A stretch of 7,415 nucleotides of DNA from Pyramidobacter piscolens. Lineage in GTDB: Bacteria > Synergistota > Synergistia > Synergistales > Dethiosulfovibrionaceae. The stretch lies in contig SFDM01000066.1 of NCBI GenBank assembly GCA_004558205.1, positions 1-7,415 of the forward strand. Reading direction: 5' to 3'. Every line of letters starts with the position of its first letter. Position 1 is the first letter of the stretch. This document shows positions 1 through 5,450 of this stretch, in pieces. Made by a program: the position numbers and the translations under genes. The notes beneath the pieces were generated by a model, which searched no databases, was not told where the DNA came from, and saw nothing but the letters and a program-made list of their open reading frames with translations.

Positions 1-2
1 GC

Positions 3-281
3 GCCTACCAGCAGGAAGAGCTGCGCCGCCGCAACATGCAGAAAACCCTCGAAAGCCGTTACGAGGAAGGCCTGATCATAGGAGAAATGCGTGGCGAAGA
101 GCGGGGTGAAGCACGAGGCCTCGCGCGGGGTAAGACGCAGGGCAGGGAAGAAGGGCGGATTATCGGCGAGGCTCAGGCCAAGCGGGATATCGTCCTGAAA
201 ATGCTGAACGCGGGCATGGGCGTGCAGGCGATCAGCGAGGTCTCCGGCTTCACTCCCGAGCAGATCAAAGCTCTGGAATAA
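3..281 (+). CDS. C-terminal end of an Rpn-family (PD-(D/E)XK) nuclease / putative transposase, cut by window edge
   Basis: The frame is open from the first bases of the window, so the ATG at 36 is internal and not the true start; 92 codons are visible before TAA at 279-281. The visible part is a highly charged tail. It begins with a Gln/Glu/Arg helix, continues with a Gly-Glu-Arg tract of G-E-x-R-G type repeats (about codons 22-57), and ends in a small helical module (KRDIVLKMLNAGMG, then a conserved-looking GFTPEQIKALE end). Repeated GExxGExxG tails followed by a short 'MLxxGxxxxxIxxxTGLxxEEIxxL' module are typical of Rpn/RpnC-like recombination-promoting nucleases and related transposase-like proteins. 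The catalytic N-terminal PD-(D/E)XK part lies outside the window, so activity cannot be judged. It converges on ogt, with a parS-like palindrome plus T-run 24 bp past its stop. The family call rests only on the tail. Confidence 0.7.
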   Translation, partial: AYQQEELRRRNMQKTLESRYEEGLIIGEMRGEERGEARGLARGKTQGREEGRIIGEAQAKRDIVLKMLNAGMGVQAISEVSGFTPEQIKALE

Positions 282-304
282 ATTCCAGGGCCTGTCGCCT
301 TTCC

Positions 305-328
305 AAATGTTCCACGTGGAACATTTTT
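305..328 (+). terminator. Possible intrinsic terminator of the Rpn-type gene (coincides with parS-like site 1)
   Basis: A perfect 22-bp palindrome at 305-326 can fold as a 9-bp stem with an ACGT loop. It is followed directly by a T-rich run (five T's at 324-328, then AT). It starts 24 bp after the stop of the upstream plus-strand gene, a normal place for a rho-independent terminator. The stem has few G/C pairs, so termination would be modest. The same bases match parS, which may be their main role. Confidence 0.35.
308..323. other. parS-like centromere site 1 (TGTTCCACGTGGAACA)
   Basis: The sequence is an exact 16-bp palindrome, TGTTCCACGTGGAACA, extended by AAA/TTT to 22 bp. It matches the well-known ParB-binding parS pattern (TGTTNCACGTGNAACA; the CC/GG form is the Pseudomonas-type variant). 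An identical 16-mer lies 64 bp away at 372-387. parS sites nucleate ParB spreading and SMC loading and are usually clustered near the replication origin. No parA, parB, dnaA or gidAB gene is visible, so function is inferred from the motif alone. Confidence 0.6.
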
Positions 329-355
329 ATAACGCACCAGCCTGTATATGAAACT

Positions 356-403
356 GGAGGGCCGGAAGAAATGTTCCACGTGGAACATTTCTTCCGGCCC
401 TCC
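356..403. repeat. Perfect 48-bp palindrome between convergent genes (possible bidirectional terminator)
   Basis: Bases 356-379 and 380-403 are exact reverse complements with no mismatch. The outer arm is GC-rich (GGAGGGCCGGAAG and its complement), the next part is AAAT/ATTT, and the centre is the second parS-like 16-mer. It lies between the stop of the plus-strand Rpn-type gene (281) and the stop of minus-strand ogt (464), where a bidirectional terminator is expected. T-runs on either side are only three bases (TTTG in the plus direction, TTTC in the minus direction), so a classical intrinsic terminator is only partly supported. Confidence 0.5.
372..387. other. parS-like centromere site 2, at the dyad centre of the 48-bp palindrome
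   Basis: An exact second copy of TGTTCCACGTGGAACA, 64 bp from the first. Its axis of symmetry (between 379 and 380) is exactly that of the larger 48-bp perfect palindrome, so the larger hairpin arms are built symmetrically around the site. Two identical copies in a 180-bp gap between converging genes favour a real protein-binding site over chance. Confidence 0.58.
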
Positions 404-463
404 TTTGATTATAGAATCCACGTTAGAGCCTGAATTTATTTACCGGCGCAGCGGCGTCACTCG

Positions 464-1003
464 CTAAAGTGCCGTTCCCCTTTTGGGCACGAACAGGCGC
501 GACAGGTCCGCACCCTCAAGCTCCAGCAGCTTGATCTTCACCGCGAGACCTCCGGCATATCCCGTCAGGCTGCCGTTGGTTCCGACAACGCGGTGGCAGG
601 GAATGATGACGGAAATGGGGTTATGCCCGACCGCGCCGCCCACAGCCTGGCTGGACATGGCTGCCTTGCCCTTCCGCTCCGCCATTTTTTTGGCGATAGC
701 CCCATAGGTGGTAAGCCCGCCATAGGGAATTTCGCAGAGGATCTGCCACACCGCCTGACGGAACTCGCCGCCGGCGGGACGCAGCGGCAGTTCAGAGGGC
801 AGCGGCTTTTTCCCGGCAAAGTACCGGTCCAGCCAGTCCCGAGCGGCGGCAAAGACCGGCAGCCCATCCTTTTCCACTATATCCTCCGAAACTGTACCGC
901 CAAAATATTTCTGCCCTTCGATCCAAAGCCCTACCAGATTTTCACCGTCGCTGCCCAGCGTCATCGTCCCCACCGGCGACGAATAGGTCGTGGAATAATA
1001 CAA
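464..1003 (-). CDS. ogt: Methylated-DNA--[protein]-cysteine S-methyltransferase (O6-alkylguanine repair)
   Basis: This suicide repair enzyme transfers the alkyl group from O6-methylguanine (and O4-methylthymine) in DNA to its own cysteine. With the TTG start at 1003 it has 179 residues, normal for the single-domain Ogt family. The N-terminal part begins YYSTTYSSPVGTMTLGSDGE and GLWIEGQKYF, the usual family opening. The C-terminal domain has MSSQAVGGAVGHNPISV and the active-site motif IPCHRV, with the acceptor at about Cys136, then GYAGGLAVKIKLLELEG. The TTG is chosen because AGGAGGG (1010-1016) ends 6 bp upstream of it and the protein then begins like its relatives; the in-frame ATG at 1028-1030 has no ribosome-binding site and lies inside the upstream gene. 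It follows the AdaA-AlkA fusion by 11 bp, and its Shine-Dalgarno overlaps that gene's stop region, so the two are co-transcribed and probably translationally coupled. The stop codon lies in a 15-bp match to the intergenic repeat. Confidence 0.93.
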   Translation of the reverse strand: MYYSTTYSSPVGTMTLGSDGENLVGLWIEGQKYFGGTVSEDIVEKDGLPVFAAARDWLDRYFAGKKPLPSELPLRPAGGEFRQAVWQILCEIPYGGLTTYGAIAKKMAERKGKAAMSSQAVGGAVGHNPISVIIPCHRVVGTNGSLTGYAGGLAVKIKLLELEGADLSRLFVPKRGTAL

Positions 1004-1009
1004 GCCAAT

Positions 1010-1016
1010 CCCTCCT
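1010..1016 (-). promoter_or_regulatory. Strong Shine-Dalgarno that decides the TTG start of ogt
   Basis: Read on the minus strand this is AGGAGGG. It begins immediately at the last base of the preceding gene's stop (TAG, 1015-1017) and lies 6 bp before TTG at 1003. No other ATG, GTG or TTG nearby has such spacing. Confidence 0.7.
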
Positions 1017-2478
1017 ATAACGTGTTCCATAAATTCAGCGTGGCATAGCTGCGCCAAGGGCGCCACCGCTCGGCCAGTTCCAGCAGTTCCTTCGCGCTGC
1101 GGTCCGGAAGCGCGCGTTTGATCCCCGCGTCCGTTTCCAAAAAAGCGTCGGGCCAGCCCATGGTCCGCATGGCGACGTACTGGGCCGTCCAGGGGCCGAT
1201 GCCCCGGATCTCCCGCAGCTTTTTCATCTCCCGCTCCGGGTCGGCGCACTGGTTCAGGTCGATTTCACCGCGCGCCAGCGCCCCCGCCAGGGCGAAGATG
1301 CTCCCGGACCGGGCGGCGATCACGCCCAACGCGCCCAGCCGCTCCTGAACCCCGCCGCCCAGGGCCAGAATCTCCTCCGCCGTCGGAAAAACGCGGTTCA
1401 AGCCCTCCACGGCGGTTTCGACGGGAGCGCCGAAACGTTCCGCCAGCCTGCCCGCCAGCGTCCCCGCCGCCTTCACCGTGATCTGCTGCCCCAAAATGGC
1501 CCGCACCGAGGTTTCAAACGGGTCGAAGCACCCGGGAACCCGGGTTCCCGGAACGCAAAGGCCCGGACGCAGTTCGTCCATATCCTTCAGCTTTTCATAG
1601 ACGGCCCAGGGGTCGCAATAGAGGTCAAACAGGTGCCGCACGCGCGTGAGGACCTGCGTCAGCACAGGAACCAATGAATCGCTCAGGGTGACGTTCAGGC
1701 CCTGCTTTTCCGCGGAGTGCCCCACCCGCATCCATCCGCTGTACATTTTCCCATCCCGGTTTGGCAGACGGACCGTGCGGCAGTAACAGCCCCCCGACAC
1801 CCTTTCCACCCCGGGAATGGCGCGGCCCGCCAGGAAATTCAGCATCCGGTCCCAGTCATAGGGCGGGCGGTACCCCAGGGTGACGGTGACCTCTTCTTTG
1901 CGCGGGCCCTTCTCCGCCGCCTTTTTGCGCAGGGCCGTGGGCGGCAGTTTGTACTGCTTCCGAAAAAGCTCGTTCATCCGCCGCAGGCTGCCAAAACCGG
2001 CGGCCATCGCCACGTCGAGCACCGACAGGTCCGTATCGGTCAGCAGGTTCTTCGCCAGCAGCAGGCGGCAGGTCTGCAGGTACCGCACCGGCGTCACGCG
2101 GTATTCCTCCAGAAAAGCGCGGCGCAGATGCCTGTCCGTGCAGCCCAACCGGGCCGCCAGCTCCGCCAGGCTCTGATCCTTCCCGCAGTTTTCCTCCAAC
2201 AGCCGCGCCGCTCTGCGCGCCAGCGCCGAAGAGGCGTCCATGGAAGAGTTTCCCGGCGCGAGCTCCGGCCGGCAGAGCAAACAGGGGCGGAACCCCGCCT
2301 GCTCCGCCTCGGCGGCAGTGGCGAAATAAGAGCAGTTCTCAGGCCTGGGGAGTCTGGCCCTGCACACCGGACGGCAGTAAACCCCGGTCGAGGAAATGCC
2401 GACGAACAGCCGGCCGTCAAACCGGCTGTCCTTGGATTTGAAGGCCTCGTAGCAGGCCTCTTTGTTTTCTGGCAGCAT
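1015..2478 (-). CDS. Ada methyl-sensor / AraC regulator fused to AlkA 3-methyladenine DNA glycosylase
   Basis: A 487-residue fusion of two alkylation-response activities. Residues 1-76 are an Ada-type zinc domain with Cys35, Cys39, Cys66 and Cys69, spaced exactly as Cys38/42/69/72 of E. coli Ada. Cys35 (VYCRPVC) would be the methylphosphotriester acceptor and switch. Residues about 84-186 form an AraC-family double helix-turn-helix. From about 197 the protein is AlkA-like: the AlkA N domain opens GYRPPYDWDRMLNFLAGRA, then comes AILGQQITVKAAG, the helix-hairpin-helix at 421-440 (LREIRGIGPWTAQYVAMRTM), and Asp450 aligned with the catalytic Asp238 of E. coli AlkA. It would remove 3-methyladenine and other alkylated purines and act as a methylation-activated transcription factor. 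The start ATG has AGGAGG 7 bp upstream. The 5-residue insertion VPGTR at about 309-313 looks like a small tandem duplication. Ada-AlkA fusions paired with ogt are known elsewhere, e.g. in mycobacteria. Self-activation of the operon is inferred. Confidence 0.93.
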   Translation of the reverse strand: MLPENKEACYEAFKSKDSRFDGRLFVGISSTGVYCRPVCRARLPRPENCSYFATAAEAEQAGFRPCLLCRPELAPGNSSMDASSALARRAARLLEENCGKDQSLAELAARLGCTDRHLRRAFLEEYRVTPVRYLQTCRLLLAKNLLTDTDLSVLDVAMAAGFGSLRRMNELFRKQYKLPPTALRKKAAEKGPRKEEVTVTLGYRPPYDWDRMLNFLAGRAIPGVERVSGGCYCRTVRLPNRDGKMYSGWMRVGHSAEKQGLNVTLSDSLVPVLTQVLTRVRHLFDLYCDPWAVYEKLKDMDELRPGLCVPGTRVPGCFDPFETSVRAILGQQITVKAAGTLAGRLAERFGAPVETAVEGLNRVFPTAEEILALGGGVQERLGALGVIAARSGSIFALAGALARGEIDLNQCADPEREMKKLREIRGIGPWTAQYVAMRTMGWPDAFLETDAGIKRALPDRSAKELLELAERWRPWRSYATLNLWNTL

Positions 2479-2485
2479 CTTCCCA

Positions 2486-2491
2486 CCTCCT
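2486..2491 (-). promoter_or_regulatory. Shine-Dalgarno of the adaA-alkA gene
   Basis: AGGAGG on the minus strand, 7 bp before ATG at 2478. It supports this start over the in-frame ATG at 2559, which has no such sequence and would add 27 residues unlike Ada N-termini. Confidence 0.75.
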
Positions 2492-2498
2492 GGTGCCA

Positions 2499-2507
2499 AT
2501 TCTATCA
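2499..2507 (-). promoter_or_regulatory. Candidate extended -10 promoter of the alkylation-repair operon
   Basis: On the minus strand the sequence reads TGATAGAAT, a TGn extended -10 with a TAGAAT hexamer (5 of 6 to TATAAT). The position 17 bp upstream (GAGAAT) does not resemble TTGACA, as expected for an activator-dependent promoter. Transcription would start at about 2492, giving a very short leader of about 14 nt that begins at the ribosome-binding site. I could not identify an Ada box. Tentative. Confidence 0.3.
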
Positions 2508-2614
2508 CCCTTCCGCACCCGATTCTCGCGGTTTTCGGACATACAAATGACGCCGCCATCCCGGCGCTTCGGCGAACAGGCTGGGAGATCGTTATTCCCC
2601 AGGCTGAAAGTCCA

Positions 2615-2810
2615 GATCAAAAGATTTTCATCGCAAAGGATAAAGAGAAAGGGCGCAAAGTCCGCAAAGGAAAAACAAAACATGAATCAACAACTGAAAA
2701 CGAGCCAACATGATAATAATTTATAGTTTTTGCCATTTTTTTCGGTTCTAAAAATCTTTGAGGTTTTCCTTTGCGAACCTTTGCGCCCTTTGCGGTTCAA
2801 TCTTTTGACC
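2615..2810. repeat. AT-rich palindromic repeat, copy 1
   Basis: About 196 bp with long imperfect inverted arms. The outer ends are GATCAAAAGATT (2615-2626) and AATCTTTTGACC (2799-2810). Inside are several GCAAAGG heptamers in the left arm (2633-2680) matched by CCTTTGC in the right arm (2768-2795). The centre is AT-rich with ATGATAATAATTTATA (2710-2725). Related copies lie at 5279-5443 and 7090-7270. It is followed directly by GC-rich hairpin copy 1. It lies about 135 bp upstream of the adaA-alkA start. No ORF within it looks real. It could be a non-autonomous mobile palindrome, a hairpin transcript or a processing signal. Confidence 0.8.
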
Positions 2811-2813
2811 TTA

Positions 2814-2976
2814 CTGTTGAACCGCCTCTCACGCCGGCAGCGCAATGAGGCGGCGCTCGATAAACGTTCCAGGTGCGAAGAAGCCTTCCCCCGGCCCAAC
2901 CGGAGGCGTACTTGACGTACTCCGAGGATTGGGCCGGGGAAGGCTTCAAACAGCTGGGACGTTTAGCGAGTGACGC
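2814..2976. repeat. GC-rich hairpin repeat, copy 1 (downstream of the radical SAM gene)
   Basis: The first 98 bp (2814-2911) match 5451-5548 at 92 of 98 positions without gaps. The element folds on itself. An outer stem is AAACGTTCCAG (2862-2872) with CTGGGACGTTT (2954-2964). An inner stem from 2880 to 2947 pairs GAAGCCTTCCCC with GGGGAAGGCTTC and continues through GGCCCAA/TTGGGCC with one bulged C. It begins 24 bp beyond the stop of the minus-strand radical SAM gene, so its transcript could act as a terminator or 3'-end stabiliser; no good T-run was seen. Confidence 0.75.
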
Positions 2977-2999
2977 AGGCCAGCTGCTATTTAAGCGTA

Positions 3000-3827
3000 T
3001 CAGCAGTTCCCCTCGTAGACGTGCTTCAAATGCCGCCGGGCCGTCTCCGCCAGGGCGTAAACGGTCTCCACCGACGTCGGGGGCTTGTCCAACACCCTGT
3101 AGCGCGGGAAAAAGCGCGAGACGTGGAGCGGGATTTCAGGGTTCAGCGACGCCAGCCAGCGGGCCTCAGCGTCCATCTCTTCGCCGCCGTCGTTTTCGCC
3201 CGGGACCGCCAGAGTGGTCACCTCCACGTGGCAGCCCGCCTCGACAGAAGTCTTGATGAACGCTTTGACGGTTTCCAGATCGCCGCCAAGCCATCTGTAA
3301 TAGCCCTCGGAGAAGCCCTTCAAGTCCACGTTCATGGCGTCGATCAGCGGCAGCAGCTTTTTCAGAGGCTCCTGAAGCAGCGTGCCGTTCGTGACCAGCA
3401 CGTTCTTCAGCCCCCGCTCCCGAACCAAACCGGCGCAGTCGCGCACGAACTCATAGCCCACCAGCGGCTCGTTATAGGTGTAGGCCAAGCCGATATTCCC
3501 GCGGGAAACCAATTCAGCCGCTTGATCAGCCAGAATTTCAGGCGCGGCACGCTGCACCGCCAGCCCGCCGCCGTCGGACATGGAGATGGAATCGTTCTGG
3601 CAAAAGGGACAGCGCAGGTTGCAGCCATAACTGCCCGCCGAGAGGATCCAGCTGCCTGGGAAAAAGTGCCTCAGCGGCTTTTTCTCGATGGGGTCCAGAG
3701 CCAGCGACGTGATGCAGCCGTAGTTTTCGCACAGGATCCGCCCGCCGCGGCACACCCGGGCGCGGCAGATCCCCCGCTGCCCCTCCTCGAGGGCGCAGCG
3801 GTGAAAGCACAGCTCGCAGCGCGTCAT
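3000..3827 (-). CDS. AmmeMemoRadiSam system radical SAM enzyme
   Basis: A 275-residue radical SAM protein. The cluster motif CX3CX2C is Cys69-Cys73-Cys76 in GSYGCNLRCPFCQN, a form typical of activase-like members and the AmmeMemoRadiSam family. The N-terminal region carries its own cysteines (Cys4, Cys7, Cys11, Cys21 in CELCFHRC...GICR, plus Cys26, Cys33 and Cys38), as in relatives that open with a small metal-binding module. Later blocks include GLAYTYNEPLVGYEF, NVLVTNGTLL and IDAMNVDLKGF, matching the core barrel. Its ATG overlaps the TGA of the upstream MEMO-AMMECR1 gene as ATGA (3824-3827), so the two are translationally coupled. It should cleave S-adenosylmethionine to a 5'-deoxyadenosyl radical; the substrate is not known to me. 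It resembles pyruvate formate-lyase activases, but the partner gene decides the family. Confidence 0.92.
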   Translation of the reverse strand: MTRCELCFHRCALEEGQRGICRARVCRGGRILCENYGCITSLALDPIEKKPLRHFFPGSWILSAGSYGCNLRCPFCQNDSISMSDGGGLAVQRAAPEILADQAAELVSRGNIGLAYTYNEPLVGYEFVRDCAGLVRERGLKNVLVTNGTLLQEPLKKLLPLIDAMNVDLKGFSEGYYRWLGGDLETVKAFIKTSVEAGCHVEVTTLAVPGENDGGEEMDAEARWLASLNPEIPLHVSRFFPRYRVLDKPPTSVETVYALAETARRHLKHVYEGNC

Positions 3828-5206
3828 AGGTGGCGCACCACCTCAAAGCGCTCCAGGAAATAGACCTCCCCCTCGCCGATGCCCGCCTTGCGCAGGGCGA
3901 TGCCGATCTGCTGCTTCACCGAGGTCACGCCCTCGAGGTTTGGCAGCAGCAGCCCCCGCTTGCGCCCGCTGGTCACGATGACGCCGTAGCGCTTCACGTC
4001 CAGCTGGTCCTCCGACGCCCGTTCCGGCTCGGACAGCACGTCCACGTCGTAGACCAGGCGCGGCAGCTCCGAAACTTCCACCGGCGGAAAACGGGGATCC
4101 TGCGTCCCGGCGGAAACCGCGTTGCGCAGGATTTCCTCGGCCACGCAGCCCGCGGCCGGCGAAATCGTGCCGATGCAGCCGCGGAGCTGGCCCTCCTTCT
4201 TCAGCGAGACGAAGACGCCGGCGCGCCGCCGCAGCATCTCATCCGGCAGGCCGGCGGGCACCTCTGCGGGCCGCCCCGTTTTGACCCAAGTCTCGAGGCT
4301 GAGGCGGGCCAGCTTCACATAAGGATCCTCGCAAGCGGCTACAGCGTCCAGCCGTTCACGCTCGCGCTTCAAAAAGACCTCGTCGAAGCGGCGCGAGCCG
4401 TCGTCCCCCATCACCTCGAAAGCCGCCACGCCGTAGCCCACGCCGAAAGGCCCTTCGTAGCTGAGCTTTTCGGCGCGGACCGCGCGGCCGTCCAGAGCGC
4501 CCGCCATAATCACGAAGGAACGCAGCCCGCACTCGGCCGCGCCTTCGCAGAACACGGGGTCCAGCTCCAGCATCTTCTCAAAGTCGCCGCTCGACAGGAT
4601 CTCCATGATCCGGCGGTCAAACTCCGGCCCCTCCTCGGCGTAGCCGTAAGGGCCGTCGGCTTTCAGCTTGTGCGACAGGTCGCCGCTGGCGATCAGGACC
4701 ACCCGGCGTCCCAGGGACTCGGCGGCCCGGGCGATGCACTTTCCGAAACGGTAATGCTCCAGCAGCGAAAGCCCCGACAGCCCAATCCGCAGGATCGGCG
4801 TCCCGGGGCAGCTCTCGCCGAAAAACCTCAGGGGGATCATGGTCCCGTGATCCAGCGACCGGTCCCTTTCACCCAGCGTCCCCGCGGGCAGCCCCTGCGC
4901 CTTCGCCTCCCGGGCGACCGCCCCGGCGAGGTCCGCGTCGTAGGCGGCGCCAAAGGCCACGTCGGGGCGGCCGAAGGCTGCAAGATCCCCGCGGGCCCCG
5001 GCACCGGGCGAGATGTGGAAATAATCCTGATACATCACCGAATGAGGCGACAGGACCGCCAGCGTCTCTGGACGCAGCGCCCCCGCCCTGCGGCCCGCCT
5101 CCCTGTAAGCGTCGATCGTGGCCTGAATCTTCCGTTCCTCCCCGCGCCCGATCTCCGGCAGGATAATCGGAGGATGAGGCACGGCAAAAGCACCCACAAC
5201 AGCCAT
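3824..5206 (-). CDS. MEMO-AMMECR1 fusion (AmmeMemoRadiSam proteins B and A in one chain)
   Basis: A 460-residue protein with two domains often encoded separately. Residues 1 to about 265 are a MEMO/LigB-like domain of the extradiol-dioxygenase superfamily. Likely metal-site or active-site histidines are His11 (VPHPPIILPEIGRG), His55 (LSPHS), His120 (LDHGTMIPLRF) and His179 (ASGDLSHKL). Residues about 290-457 are AMMECR1, with the signature LRGCIGT at 341-347 and PRFPPV and LYFLERFEV-type blocks near the end. The start ATG has AGGAG about 9 bp upstream. The next gene overlaps by 4 bp and encodes the radical SAM partner, so the whole module is present in two genes. MEMO homologues bind metal in this fold, but oxygenase activity is not established for them; the role of the set in bacteria is unresolved as far as I know. 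An oxygen-using reaction would be odd in an anaerobe. Confidence 0.92.
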   Translation of the reverse strand: MAVVGAFAVPHPPIILPEIGRGEERKIQATIDAYREAGRRAGALRPETLAVLSPHSVMYQDYFHISPGAGARGDLAAFGRPDVAFGAAYDADLAGAVAREAKAQGLPAGTLGERDRSLDHGTMIPLRFFGESCPGTPILRIGLSGLSLLEHYRFGKCIARAAESLGRRVVLIASGDLSHKLKADGPYGYAEEGPEFDRRIMEILSSGDFEKMLELDPVFCEGAAECGLRSFVIMAGALDGRAVRAEKLSYEGPFGVGYGVAAFEVMGDDGSRRFDEVFLKRERERLDAVAACEDPYVKLARLSLETWVKTGRPAEVPAGLPDEMLRRRAGVFVSLKKEGQLRGCIGTISPAAGCVAEEILRNAVSAGTQDPRFPPVEVSELPRLVYDVDVLSEPERASEDQLDVKRYGVIVTSGRKRGLLLPNLEGVTSVKQQIGIALRKAGIGEGEVYFLERFEVVRHL

Positions 5207-5278
5207 ATTACACAGCTCCTTTCGTCTGTAAGTTCAAATTTAACCTTATGAATTGACTTTTAACGGGCTGAAAATCCG

Positions 5279-5443
5279 GGGCAAAAGATTTCAGCGCAAA
5301 GGAAAGACAATACCAAATTATTAACTAAAAAAATAAATCAGCATGATAACAATTTATAAATTCCGCAGAATTGTACAATTCTAAAAGTCTTTCAAGGTTT
5401 TCCTTTGCGAACCTTTGCGCCCTTTGCGATTCAATCTTTTGAC
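5279..5443. repeat. AT-rich palindromic repeat, copy 2
   Basis: About 165 bp, related to 2615-2810 and 7090-7270. Outer ends are GGCAAAAGATT (5280-5290) and AATCTTTTGAC (5433-5443). The left arm has lost one internal GGGCGCAAAG block and keeps a single GCAAAGG, while the right arm keeps all three CCTTTGC-type units (5401-5428). A 30-bp block at 5379-5408 is identical to 7218-7247 in copy 3. It lies about 70 bp upstream of the MEMO-AMMECR1 start and joins GC-rich hairpin copy 2. Confidence 0.8.
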
Positions 5444-5450
5444 TTTAACG

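Noticed and set aside
173..421. Minus-strand 82-residue frame through the parS-like sites (contains MFHVEHF and VPRGTF)
   Set aside because: These peptide strings are simply translations of the palindrome TGTTCCACGTGGAACA; the frame also overlaps the Rpn-type gene.
1717..2550. Plus-strand open frame opposite adaA-alkA
   Set aside because: Arg/Gln/Pro-rich shadow with no domain and no ribosome-binding site; the minus strand encodes a full Ada-AlkA.
2631..2680. Ada box upstream of adaA-alkA within the GCGCAAAG-like units
   Set aside because: The units superficially resemble part of the E. coli Ada box, but they lie about 150-200 bp upstream of the start and also occur in the repeats before unrelated genes, so they are explained by the repeat.
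2615..2810. AT-rich repeats as a CRISPR array or riboswitch
   Set aside because: The GCAAAGG units are short and irregularly spaced with no unique spacers, and I recognise no riboswitch core.
2873..3256. Plus-strand 127-residue frame across GC-rich hairpin copy 1 and the radical SAM gene
   Set aside because: Half of it translates a repeat and half is antisense to a conserved gene.
3830..5251. Long plus-strand open frame opposite the MEMO-AMMECR1 gene
   Set aside because: It is rich in Arg, Gln, His and Pro, has no recognisable domain and mirrors a well-conserved minus-strand gene; a GC-rich antisense shadow.
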